Origin: Chthoniobacterales bacterium
Lineage (GTDB): Bacteria > Verrucomicrobiota > Verrucomicrobiia > Chthoniobacterales > UBA10450
Length of the DNA stretch: 47,922 bases
Assembly (NCBI GenBank): GCA_025934755.1
Contig: JAICWQ010000004.1
Span: 1-47,922, forward strand
Reading direction: 5' to 3'
A model generated the notes under the pieces. The model saw nothing but the letters and a program-made list of their open reading frames with translations. It did no database searches and had not been told where the DNA came from. Shown in pieces: positions 1-7,578 of the stretch (positions are counted from its first letter, which is position 1; each line of letters starts with the position of its first letter). The position numbers and the translations under genes are program-made.

Positions 1-525
1 ATTACGAACCAAGACGGTCATGGTGTGGCCACCACTCGCGACCAGCGAAAGGTTTCGTTTGATCGTGGCACGGGCATCTTGCCCGTGATTTTCTTGAATC
101 ATCGGCAGGCTGCCGATGCCACTTCCAAAAAATGGCGAGAGGAGATGACCTTCGAGATGGTTGATCGCGAGATATGGTTTCCCGAAACCAATCGCCAAAC
201 CTTTCGCGATTGATGCGCCGATCATCAGCGAGGTTGCCAGCCCCGGCCCGCTTGTCGCCGCGAACGCGTCGATCTGTGCGAGGTCGATCTTCGCAACGCG
301 CGCCGCCCGCTCCAGTAGATGCCCTGCGTGGACCAAATGATTCCGCGAAGCGATCTCCGGGACAACGCCGCCGTATTTTTCATGCTCCGCAACCTGCGAT
401 GCAACTTCACTTGCCAGCAATTCCGAGCCGCGCAAAATCGCCGCGGCCGTTTCGTCACACGAAGTTTCGAGAGCAAGAAGAAGTTGAGGGGTCGAGATGT
501 TGAGATGTTGAGAAGATTGCTGCAC
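1..525 (-). CDS. tsaD: TsaD, tRNA threonylcarbamoyladenosine transferase subunit (N-terminal part, runs off the left edge)
   Basis: Universal t6A-modification enzyme: with TsaB/TsaE it transfers the threonylcarbamoyl group to A37 of ANN-decoding tRNAs in the cytoplasm. About 175 codons are visible. The Kae1/TsaD N-terminus is clear: LALETSCDET at residues 18-26, then GGVVPEIASRNH, the SGPGL loop, the metal-binding HLEGH pair (H123, H127) and SGGHT (164-168). No ATG fits; a GTG at 525 directly after an in-frame TAA is the best start, giving about 15 residues ahead of the conserved core. Residues about 135-154 are extra relative to the family and are encoded by a palindromic element (65-122). 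It follows ctpA on the same strand with 40 bp between, so co-transcription is likely. The start choice is uncertain because the first codons lie in a tandem-repeat arm. Confidence 0.93.
   Translation of the reverse strand, partial: MQQSSQHLNISTPQLLLALETSCDETAAAILRGSELLASEVASQVAEHEKYGGVVPEIASRNHLVHAGHLLERAARVAKIDLAQIDAFAATSGPGLATSLMIGASIAKGLAIGFGKPYLAINHLEGHLLSPFFGSGIGSLPMIQENHGQDARATIKRNLSLVASGGHTMTVLVRN
65..122. repeat. Palindromic mini-element inserted in frame in tsaD
   Basis: Terminal inverted repeat GTGGCA (65-70) / TGCCAC (117-122) encloses two perfect hairpins: CACGGGCA/TGCCCGTG (69-76/80-87) and ATCGGCAG/CTGCCGAT (101-108/110-117). On the tsaD strand it is read through as about 19-20 residues including HGQDARAT, between the HLEGH metal motif and the SGGHT loop, where homologues have a short link. 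I recall the HGQDARAT peptide as a recurrent insert in verrucomicrobial and planctomycete proteins. Confidence 0.85.
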
Positions 526-564
526 TTAACAATTCAACGGCTCAACTACTCAACTTCTCAACTA
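481..564. repeat. Paired octanucleotide-repeat arms between ctpA and tsaD
   Basis: The left arm 481-512 is four 8-bp units of consensus NNGTTGAG. The right arm 533-564 is four 8-bp units of the complementary type, CTCAACNN. The arms are separated by 20 bp, so the two strands could fold into one long imperfect stem. The GTG start proposed for tsaD (523-525) lies in the spacer, and the left arm encodes the first residues of TsaD. Same layout as 7579-7660 and 39570-39717. Confidence 0.8.
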
Positions 565-565
565 G

Positions 566-1867
566 TTATTTCTTGATCGCTTCCGGCTTAACCGTGTTTT
601 GCTGGGCGTAAATCATTACGCCTTTGAGGGCATCGATCGCTCGCATCATCTGGGGATCGTTGCTTTTGATGAAGTTTTTGTCCTCATCGGCCCGCATCGT
701 GTCGCCGCTGCTCCGGGCGGTGAAAACCATCCGTTCCTGCTCCGTGCTCATCGGCACGCGAATATTCGGTGTCACGCCGTTTCCGTGGATCACCTGTTTG
801 CTCGGCGTGTAATATTTCGCGGTCGTAAAACGCAACGCCGAACCGTCGGGAAGTTGCATCACATTTTGCACCGAACCTTTTCCGAAAGTGGTTTCGCCCA
901 CCACAATCGCGCGATGCAGGTCTTTCAACGCACCGCAAACAATCTCGGCCCCGCTTGCGCTCCCTTCATTGACCAGAAGCGCCATCGGAAAGTGTGGACG
1001 TTCCTTGGCTGCGCCGGAAGTTGAATATTCGCGCTGCTGGGAAGCGACTCGACCCTGGGTCGAAACCACTTTGGTGTTTGGCGGCAAAAATTGTGCGCAA
1101 ACGTCGACCGCGCTGTTCAACAATCCGCCCGGATTATTGCGCAGGTCCAGAATGAGCGCCTGCATCCCCTGCTTTTGCAAATCATCGAGGGTCTTGGAAA
1201 GCTCTTCGGCGGTCGGCTCATTGAATTGAATGAGTCGCACGTAGCCGATCTTGAATGACCCGGTCAGGTCAGCGTTCAGCAATCTCGCACTCTTGACGCT
1301 TTGAACCTTGATCTCCGCACGCTCCAGCGCGTAATCCTTGACCTCTTTGGTGGCCGGCCGAATCAAGGTTAGCGCAATTTTTTGACCGGGCGAGCCGCGC
1401 AAATGGTTGATCACGTCCTGCAAATCCATCTTCTCGGTCGAGGCGCCGTTTATCTTTAGAATCTGGTCCCCCGAGAGAATACCCGCCTTCGCTGCCGGAG
1501 TATCTTCCATTGGGGTCACAACCGTTGGTAAACCGTTCTTGATCGCCACTTCAATCCCAAGCCCGTTAAAGCGGCTTCGGGTGTCTTCCTGCATGTCGCG
1601 GAAATCATCCGGGTCCATGAATTGACTGTGCGGATCCAGGGAACTGAGCATTCCTTTCAATGCCGCCGTAACCAGATCGTGGTAACTCGTTTTGTTACCA
1701 TCGACGTAATCCTGCCGGATTAATTGAAGCGCCTTGGCAAAGATTGCGATTTGAGAATAGCCGGTGTCGTCATCCTCGTTGGTGGCGGCCAAGCTCCGTA
1801 ATGAAATGCCGCCCAACCCGGCTACCAGAATGAGGGCGAGGGTTCCAATGAGAATGCGACGCTTCAT
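566..1867 (-). CDS. ctpA: Carboxy-terminal processing peptidase, S41 family (CtpA/Prc)
   Basis: Periplasmic serine protease that trims or degrades envelope proteins from the C-terminus. The 433 residues are typical of the family. Residues 4-27 form a signal anchor, 95-190 the PDZ domain (GLGIEV, then AAKAGILSGDQILKING), and 205-370 the S41 core. The Ser/Lys dyad is visible: S305 in NEGSASGAE and K330 in FGKGSVQ, with the usual 25-residue spacing; LRNNPGG (242-248) is also conserved. It lies upstream of tsaD on the same strand with a repeat array between. The C-terminal 60 residues are less conserved. Family assignment is firm; the substrate is unknown. Confidence 0.95.
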   Translation of the reverse strand: MKRRILIGTLALILVAGLGGISLRSLAATNEDDDTGYSQIAIFAKALQLIRQDYVDGNKTSYHDLVTAALKGMLSSLDPHSQFMDPDDFRDMQEDTRSRFNGLGIEVAIKNGLPTVVTPMEDTPAAKAGILSGDQILKINGASTEKMDLQDVINHLRGSPGQKIALTLIRPATKEVKDYALERAEIKVQSVKSARLLNADLTGSFKIGYVRLIQFNEPTAEELSKTLDDLQKQGMQALILDLRNNPGGLLNSAVDVCAQFLPPNTKVVSTQGRVASQQREYSTSGAAKERPHFPMALLVNEGSASGAEIVCGALKDLHRAIVVGETTFGKGSVQNVMQLPDGSALRFTTAKYYTPSKQVIHGNGVTPNIRVPMSTEQERMVFTARSSGDTMRADEDKNFIKSNDPQMMRAIDALKGVMIYAQQNTVKPEAIKK

Positions 1868-1967
1868 TTGCGGGTGAATCGCTAACGGGCGGACATTCGC
1901 CTATTCCAAAATTTTTGGCAACGGCCAAACCGTGGCTAAAGTTGCCCGCGGGAACGGAGAGACGTAA

Positions 1968-2164
1968 GCCAAATCAATTTCGAGACTTAAGCGCCAGAGG
2001 CGCATCATGTTTATAGAACGTCATTACAACAACGAAATCAGCTCCGTCAGAAGCGACATGAGGGCCAGGGTGCCGCTCCGACCGGAGCTCAATTCGGACG
2101 AACAAATTCAACACTACAAACAGGGCGCGCCTACGGCGCTGATCCGACCAAACTGAGTGGCGCC
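1968..2164. repeat. Array of short hairpins in the ctpA-DUF885 intergenic region
   Basis: This 297-bp gap (1868-2164) between divergent genes holds a series of small GC-rich hairpins spaced about 30-45 bp apart and separated by AT-rich linkers: GCGCC/GGCGC (1991-1995/1999-2003), a degenerate GCTCC...AAGC (2041-2050), GCTCCG/CGGAGC (2075-2080/2083-2088) and GCGCC/GGCGC (2127-2131/2135-2139). A stop-free stretch on the minus strand here is not a plausible gene. The last hairpin ends 25 bp before the DUF885 start. Confidence 0.65.
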
Positions 2165-3925
2165 GTGAATACTTTTCGACGTCTCTTATTAATCCTCGCA
2201 ATCGGTACCCCGTTCGGCAGTGCGTTTGCCCTCCAGACGCCCGATCAAGAATATGAGGCGATCGCGGAAGAATTCATCAAAGGCTATTTCGTGGCCCGCC
2301 CTCTTCTCGGCACGGCTATGGGTATGCATGAGTACGACGGGAAGATTACCGACTACAGTCGTCTCGCCCTCGACGCCGAGCTTTCACGGTTGAAGCGGTT
2401 CGAAGATCGACTGCAAAAATTCGAGTTGAGCAAACTTAGCCAGCGCCAATCGATCGATCTGAGGATCCTGCAGGCTGGAATTCAAAAAGAGATTTTTCAG
2501 CGCGAAGCGATGGCGATCTACGAGCGGAACCCAATGGTTTATGCCCGTGCCGCCGACGTAAATACTTACATCAAGCGCAATTTCTCGCCCCTGGACGATC
2601 GGGTTCACAGCATCATTGCGATCGAATCACAGGTCCCGAACATTATGATCGCGGCGAAGATGAACCTCGATCCGGTGCTGCCGAAGCCCTACGTTGAGCT
2701 GGCGATTCAAATTGCCAAAGGTTCGGCCGAATTTCTGCGCAAAAACCTGGTCGAAGCCGTGGCCGACTTGAGGGATGAGAGGCTGCGCAGCGATTTTTTA
2801 GAATCGAACCGAAAAGCCGCCAGCGCTTTGACCGATTACGCGGGCTGGCTGGAACGGGAACGATTGCCGAAAGCGACCGACGATTTCGCGCTGGGTGAGG
2901 AAAAGTTTCAGCGAATGCTGCGCGAAACGCAGCTTGTTGATCTTCCGCCGCAGAAAATCCTCGAGATTGGTCTGGCTCAGCTCGAAAAGGAGCAAAAAAC
3001 GTTCGCTGATGCCGCGGCCAAAATCGATCCAACGAAATCTCCGGTGGAAGTTTTTAAACAGGTCCAATCCGAGCACCCCAAGGCAGAGAGTTTGCTCGCC
3101 GACATTAACAAAAACCTGGAAGGCATCCGCAAATTCGTGATCACGCGAAAGCTCGTCACCATTCCGTCCGAAATTCGCGCCCGGGTCAAAGAAACGCCCC
3201 AGTTTCAGCGGGCAACCTCTTTTGCGTCGATGGACACGCCAGGCGCCTTCGAGAAGCGCGCGACCGAAGCTTATTATTATGTGACGCCGCCGGAAAACGA
3301 CTGGCCGCCCTTGCAAAAGGACGAATGGCTGACCGCGTTTAATTTTTACACGGCCGACGTTGTTTCAATCCATGAAGTTTATCCGGGGCACTACGTCCAG
3401 TTCCTGCGCCTCAACGCTTCGTCGGCCAGCAAAGTGGAGAAGATTTTCGGCAGTTACGCATTCATCGAGGGCTGGGCTCATTACTGCGAAAAGCTCATGA
3501 TCGACGAAGGCTACGGCAGCGTCGCCAATCCGAATGAGGACGATCTCAAGCGGGCCGCGAAATATCGGATGGCCCAGGCCGATGAAGCGCTGCTGCGATT
3601 ATGCCGGCTGTGCGTTGCGATCAAAATGCACACTCAAAACATGACGATCGATGAGGCAACGAAGTTTTTTCAGGACAATTGTTACTATGAAGAAAAGCCG
3701 GCTCATGCTGAAGCGATGCGAGGAACGTTCGACCCGGGCTACCTGAACTATACTCTCGGCAAATTGGAAATCCTTAAACTGCGGGATGATTACAAAGCGC
3801 AGGAAGGCGCGAACTTTTCCCTCCAGAAATTCCATAACGAACTCTTGAACCACGGCATGCCCCCGATCCGGCTCCTTCGCGAGCTCATGCTTAAGGACAA
3901 AGGCAAGTGGGAAGAAGTACTGTGA
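2165..3925 (+). CDS. DUF885 family exported protein (probable metallopeptidase-like)
   Basis: 586 residues with a GTG start and an N-terminal signal peptide (FRRLLLILAIGTPFGSAFA, cleavage near residue 22). The DUF885 hallmarks are present: HEVYPGHY at 403-410 and EGWAHY at 435-440, which resemble a zinc-binding HE..H plus downstream E/H arrangement. The long middle part is helical and charged. DUF885 proteins are thought to be peptidases on the basis of these motifs; the substrate is unknown. The leader is filled by a hairpin array. Directly after the stop codon lies a short scar of a second copy of its own 3' end. Family call firm, function inferred. Confidence 0.9.
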   Translation: MNTFRRLLLILAIGTPFGSAFALQTPDQEYEAIAEEFIKGYFVARPLLGTAMGMHEYDGKITDYSRLALDAELSRLKRFEDRLQKFELSKLSQRQSIDLRILQAGIQKEIFQREAMAIYERNPMVYARAADVNTYIKRNFSPLDDRVHSIIAIESQVPNIMIAAKMNLDPVLPKPYVELAIQIAKGSAEFLRKNLVEAVADLRDERLRSDFLESNRKAASALTDYAGWLERERLPKATDDFALGEEKFQRMLRETQLVDLPPQKILEIGLAQLEKEQKTFADAAAKIDPTKSPVEVFKQVQSEHPKAESLLADINKNLEGIRKFVITRKLVTIPSEIRARVKETPQFQRATSFASMDTPGAFEKRATEAYYYVTPPENDWPPLQKDEWLTAFNFYTADVVSIHEVYPGHYVQFLRLNASSASKVEKIFGSYAFIEGWAHYCEKLMIDEGYGSVANPNEDDLKRAAKYRMAQADEALLRLCRLCVAIKMHTQNMTIDEATKFFQDNCYYEEKPAHAEAMRGTFDPGYLNYTLGKLEILKLRDDYKAQEGANFSLQKFHNELLNHGMPPIRLLRELMLKDKGKWEEVL

Positions 3926-4007
3926 CCAGCCACGCCGTAGCCTTGGCGAAGGCGGGCTTCGTGAAATCATGCTCAAAGATAAGAACAAGTGGGACGAAGT
4001 GCTTTAA
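3926..4007 (+). pseudogene. Relic of a second DUF885 gene (last 16 codons) joined to a palindromic repeat
   Basis: After the DUF885 stop codon comes a repeat-like stretch with a small GCCTT/AAGGC hairpin (about 3935-3955). Then, from about 3957, an in-frame remnant reads LREIMLKDKNKWDEVL and stops at 4005-4007. The intact gene ends LRELMLKDKGKWEEVL. The nucleotide match is diverged, mostly at synonymous sites, so this looks like the surviving end of an old tandem paralogue rather than a fresh duplication. Its stop overlaps the rmuC stop on the other strand. Confidence 0.8.
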
Positions 4008-5209
4008 TCTTCGTACGAATTGCCTAACAAATCCTTCAGGAGCGGCTGCGGATTGCTCGGCAATTCTTCTACGTCGCGAAGCTTTTTTGTGATCGCCCGG
4101 GAGCGAACCGCCACGTGGTCCACATGTTTCGCGGCCTGATCGAGCTTGTCTTTCACCGCCGCCAGCGATTCCCCAAACTTTCCAAATTCAGTTTTCACCC
4201 CCGCCAGCAAGTTCCACACTTCGCTGGAACGTTTTTGGATCGCAAGGGTCCGAAATCCCATCTGCAGACTGTTGAGTAACGCCGCCAGGGTGGTGGGTCC
4301 GGCAAAAATCACCCGACAATCCCGCTGCACCTGTTCGACGAGACCGACCCGCCGGATCGCTTCGGCATAGAGTCCTTCCGTAGGCAAAAACATCAGTGCG
4401 AAGTCGGTCGTCCTCGGGGGATTAATATATTTCTGGCAAATTTCCTTCGCGCTCTTCTTGAGCTGCGTCTCCAAACTCTTCATCGCGTCATCGATCGCAG
4501 CGGAATCCGCTTTTTCCTGGGCGCTGATTAATCGCTGATAATCTTCAGTCGGAAATTTCGCATCGATCGGGAGCCAGACCGGAGCGCCGTTTTCGTCGCC
4601 GGGCAATCTGATCGCGAAATCGACCTGTTCACCACTTTCGTCCCGTGTCTTCACGTTTCGGGCGAACTGATCGGCCGTCAGCACTTGTTCGAGTAAATTG
4701 CCGAGTTGCACTTCGCCCCAGCCGCCGCGCATTTTCACATTGCTTAAAACCTTTTGTAATCCGCCGACGTCGCTCGCCAGCTGTTGCATCGCGCCAAGAC
4801 CTTTGTGGACCTGTTCCAGACGTTCGCTCACTAACTTGAAGGATTCGCCCAATCGCTTCTCCAGCGTCCCCTGCAATTTTTCGTCGACGGTCGCCCGCAT
4901 CTTGTCGATCTGCTTGGCGTTGTCTTGCTGCAATTCTTTCAACCGAAGATCGACAATTGCGCGCACACCTTCGAGCGATTTTCCGAGTTCTTCGCGCTGA
5001 CTTTTAGCAGCTGATGCACCTTCCTCCCGGTTCCGCGAGAATTCGTCGCGGAGTCCGCGGTCCAACATTTCAAGACGTCGAATCAGTTCCGCTTGGATTT
5101 CAGGGTCGTAATTGTCCTTGCCGCTGCCCCGCTTGGAGAGAAAAAAAATGATGGCAGCAAACAATCCGCCGGCGATTAGACCGAGAACCAGGTAAACAGC
5201 GGGAGTCAC
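4004..5209 (-). CDS. rmuC: RmuC family DNA recombination protein
   Basis: 401 residues. A single N-terminal membrane segment (about 4-25) is followed by a long coiled coil (about 38-140), then the RmuC nuclease-like domain (about 150-375) with VKMRGGWGEVQL, DFAIRLPG, LPIDAKFPTEDY and DFALMFLPTEGLYAEA. E. coli RmuC limits rearrangements at inverted repeats; a membrane-anchored nuclease role is proposed for the family. It lies downstream of the TonB receptor on the same strand but is separated by a strong inverted repeat (5249-5305). Its stop is tail to tail with the DUF885 relic. Confidence 0.93.
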   Translation of the reverse strand: MTPAVYLVLGLIAGGLFAAIIFFLSKRGSGKDNYDPEIQAELIRRLEMLDRGLRDEFSRNREEGASAAKSQREELGKSLEGVRAIVDLRLKELQQDNAKQIDKMRATVDEKLQGTLEKRLGESFKLVSERLEQVHKGLGAMQQLASDVGGLQKVLSNVKMRGGWGEVQLGNLLEQVLTADQFARNVKTRDESGEQVDFAIRLPGDENGAPVWLPIDAKFPTEDYQRLISAQEKADSAAIDDAMKSLETQLKKSAKEICQKYINPPRTTDFALMFLPTEGLYAEAIRRVGLVEQVQRDCRVIFAGPTTLAALLNSLQMGFRTLAIQKRSSEVWNLLAGVKTEFGKFGESLAAVKDKLDQAAKHVDHVAVRSRAITKKLRDVEELPSNPQPLLKDLLGNSYED

Positions 5210-5248
5210 TAACGCTGATTAAGCGATGCCGTCGAGATTTCAAGCTGT

Positions 5249-5305
5249 TGGAGGGTGCTGTGCTGTCGGCGCCGCATTATTTTGGGACAGCACAGCGTCC
5301 CTCCA
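5249..5305. repeat. Long inverted repeat / possible terminator between the TonB receptor and rmuC
   Basis: TGGAGGG (5249-5255) pairs with CCCTCCA (5299-5305), and GCTGTGCTGTC (5257-5267) pairs with GACAGCACAGC (5286-5296), leaving a loop of about 18 nt. It begins 4 bp after the receptor stop codon. It has no T-tract on the minus strand, so it may be a transcript-end or mRNA-stabilising element rather than a classic terminator. Confidence 0.7.
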
Positions 5306-5308
5306 GTA

Positions 5309-7336
5309 TCAAAACCGCAATTTCATTCCCCCGAAAGCCGTCGTTCCGAGCGCCGGAAATCCGAAAACCTCCGAATAATGTTCGCCGGTCACGTTATCGA
5401 CCCGGCCGTAAATCGTCAGGTGCGGATTGATTTCATACTCCGCCGCAACGTTGAGGAAACTGTAATCCTCAATGTCGAAATTCGGCGCGCCGAAACTCAA
5501 TTCCTCGCGGGCGTTGACAAACTTTGCTTCGACAGTCGTCCGCAGCTTTCCCCAACACAGGTACGATCCGGAAACGTAAACCTCGTTCCGCGGCCGGCGG
5601 GGCAAGCGTGAGCCCTGCGGTTGGGCGATGTTCGCGTTGTCGGTCTTTTCGGCTTCGAGATAAGTGTAGCTCGCGCGCAAGGTAAGATCTCGAATCGGCG
5701 TGGCCCGTAATTCGGTTTCCACACCTTGGGTTTCGGCCGCTCCGAGGTTCAGCGTTTTAAACTGACCGTTGAACCCGATCACGTTCGACAAATCGTTGTG
5801 AAAATAAGTCGCGCTGATGGTCGCCCGGCGTTCCCACAATCGTTGTTCCACACCCGCGTCCCAGCCAAAATCCTTTTCGGGCTGAAGGTTAAAGTTATTT
5901 CCAAAAATCTTATCCTGGCTGCTGGGTGGACTGAACCCAGTGGCCACACTGGCGTGCAGCGTCGTGTCCGTCTTCTCGATCTTGTAACTGCCGGCGACTC
6001 GATAGGTCCAAATGTTCCCGATGTGATTAAACCAGTCGACTCGGCCTCCTGTCACGAACACGAAGTTCGAAATATCAACCGTGCCTTGAAGAAAGCCGCC
6101 GATGTCTTCCATTTCATCGCTGATAAAAGTCGGGCCGAACAAAACGAATGGCCGCTCCTGCTCCGCGAGAACGTGGCTAAAGAAAAAGCCATCGGTGATC
6201 GTGAGCCACGAAGCCGGCTTGATGTCGTTTTGGTAGTCTAATTGCGTCCGTCGAAAAAGTGCCCGAGTAGCGCCGGTGAAACCATCCTGGTTCGGATCGT
6301 TGATTTGCCGCTCATGATCGTAATCGAAGATGATCTTCTGCTCCCACCAATCGTTCGGTTTCCAATCGAGATGCGGACCGATGAGCCAGCGCTCGGTTAG
6401 CAGATTATCGAGCGGCCGGGGGTCAAAAATCGTGTTGGGGTTTCCAGCGTCGCTCAGGGAATACAATACCAACGTTCCAAGACGCAGACCCTCGGCCGGG
6501 GATAAACCGAGGTCAGCCGTTACCGCGGTATTGCGATATTGATTGTTTGGCCGCGCGTTGTCGGTGTCGATGCGGCTGGCGCCAATCGAATAATCAAACA
6601 GGTCAACCTTACCGTTGCTCGAGATAGATTCGCGAAATGTTCCATATGATCCGCCTTCGCTGCTGACCGTCACCCCGGGCGAACCCGTACCTTCCACGGT
6701 AAAAAGCTGGATCGCTCCCGCCAAAGCGCGCGGTCCGTAGAGTGTGCTTTGCGGACCGCGCACCACTTCGACGCGCCCGATGTCGTCGATCGTCAGGTCG
6801 GCGAAATTCATTGCGCCGGAAAGGCCTTGATTGATCGGAATTCCATTGAGCAAGACCTGCATGTCTTCGCTCGGCAACCCGCGCATGAAAACCGAGGTCA
6901 GTTGGCCCTGGGTTCCGGTTTGCACAACGGACAAGCCGGGCACCGCGCGCAATGCATCCGCGACACGCTCGGTTTGGTTGTTCTCCATTTCGGACGCGTC
7001 AATCACACTCACGCTTGCCGGCGACTGATCGAGCGGAATCTCAAACCGGGTGGCTGAAACGACTACCGGTTCGGCTTCCGGCAATTGGTCGCCGTTGGCG
7101 TTTGTCGATGTTGTGATGTCTTGCGCGAATAACCCCGATATGAGGCCAAACCAGAAGGTGACAAAGAACGTTGGACAGCGGATTTCTGGGTAGCGCGACC
7201 GGCTCGGTCGCTGGTTTTGGCGTCTCGCCAAAACCATCTTCGGAAAAGTTTGGGATCGCGAGACGTCATCGCCAACAGGCGACACCAGCGCCGTCCCGGA
7301 ACAATCTAACGCAGAACATAATGGGCGTATTCGCAT
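5309..7336 (-). CDS. btuB: TonB-dependent outer-membrane receptor, BtuB-like (probable cobalamin transporter)
   Basis: 675 residues. The plug domain follows the signal peptide (VVVSATRFEIPLDQSPASV; DALRAVPGLSVVQTG; FMRGLPS; VEVVRGPQSTLYGPRALAG), then a 22-strand-type barrel ending in a terminal aromatic (GGMKLRF). The plug resembles BtuB, and the leader looks like a cobalamin riboswitch, so vitamin B12 uptake is likely. The start is the ATG at 7336, preceded at 9 nt by GGAGG; no upstream codon has such a site. The hydrophobic signal core is only at residues 57-71, with QD following, because residues about 16-49 come from an inserted palindromic element. An internal start at M34 is an alternative. 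Confidence 0.9.
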   Translation of the reverse strand: MRIRPLCSALDCSGTALVSPVGDDVSRSQTFPKMVLARRQNQRPSRSRYPEIRCPTFFVTFWFGLISGLFAQDITTSTNANGDQLPEAEPVVVSATRFEIPLDQSPASVSVIDASEMENNQTERVADALRAVPGLSVVQTGTQGQLTSVFMRGLPSEDMQVLLNGIPINQGLSGAMNFADLTIDDIGRVEVVRGPQSTLYGPRALAGAIQLFTVEGTGSPGVTVSSEGGSYGTFRESISSNGKVDLFDYSIGASRIDTDNARPNNQYRNTAVTADLGLSPAEGLRLGTLVLYSLSDAGNPNTIFDPRPLDNLLTERWLIGPHLDWKPNDWWEQKIIFDYDHERQINDPNQDGFTGATRALFRRTQLDYQNDIKPASWLTITDGFFFSHVLAEQERPFVLFGPTFISDEMEDIGGFLQGTVDISNFVFVTGGRVDWFNHIGNIWTYRVAGSYKIEKTDTTLHASVATGFSPPSSQDKIFGNNFNLQPEKDFGWDAGVEQRLWERRATISATYFHNDLSNVIGFNGQFKTLNLGAAETQGVETELRATPIRDLTLRASYTYLEAEKTDNANIAQPQGSRLPRRPRNEVYVSGSYLCWGKLRTTVEAKFVNAREELSFGAPNFDIEDYSFLNVAAEYEINPHLTIYGRVDNVTGEHYSEVFGFPALGTTAFGGMKLRF
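7192..7290. repeat. Three-hairpin repeat element inside the 5' end of the TonB receptor gene
   Basis: Three perfect stems lie in tandem: GCGACC/GGTCGC (7195-7200/7206-7211), TGGTTTTGGCG/CGCCAAAACCA (7212-7222/7226-7236) and TCGCC/GGCGA (7269-7273/7278-7282). The element is translated as residues about 16-49 of the receptor, ahead of the signal-peptide hydrophobic core, without breaking the frame. It is rich in Arg and Ser and has no resemblance to a signal-peptide n-region. Confidence 0.75.
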
Positions 7337-7560
7337 AACAAGTTTCCTCCAACTCGAGAGTCGGACTTGTTTGTCTCCCGCTAAGACGAGAAGGCGCATC
7401 GCCCAGCTCTCATTCTTCTTTTTGCGAAGAAGTTTTTCCGCGGTCCGAGCCGGACTGGCACTTACCAGAGGTTCGGTTTTGCAGCGCAGCCACGAACCCG
7501 GATTCTTTAACCGGGTCCAGCGTGACGCTGGCGAATGAGATGGAACGGTCGAATATTCTG
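7337..7560 (-). promoter_or_regulatory. Probable cobalamin (B12) riboswitch with SD-sequestering hairpin
   Basis: Read on the minus strand, elements occur in the order of the cobalamin aptamer: CCGGTTAAAGAATCCGG (compare GGTGAAAATCC), GCTGCGCTGCAA (compare CTGCCCGCAACTG), GCCAGTCCGG...CGGAAAAAC (compare GCCACTG...GGGAAGG), and AGCGGGAGAC (compare the B12 box AGCCAGGAGACC). Next comes a hairpin (7337-7343 with 7365-7371, extended by TCC/GGA) that holds the GGAGG ribosome site at 7346-7350 just before the ATG. Several positions depart from the consensus, so this is a variant or a divergent copy. Regulation would be at translation initiation. Confidence 0.7.
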
Positions 7561-7578
7561 GCTCCTGGCTTCTCAAAA

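Noticed and set aside
1974-2201. Open frame of 75 codons on the minus strand upstream of DUF885
   Set aside because: It covers the hairpin array, has no family resemblance or ribosome site, and overlaps the start of the DUF885 gene.
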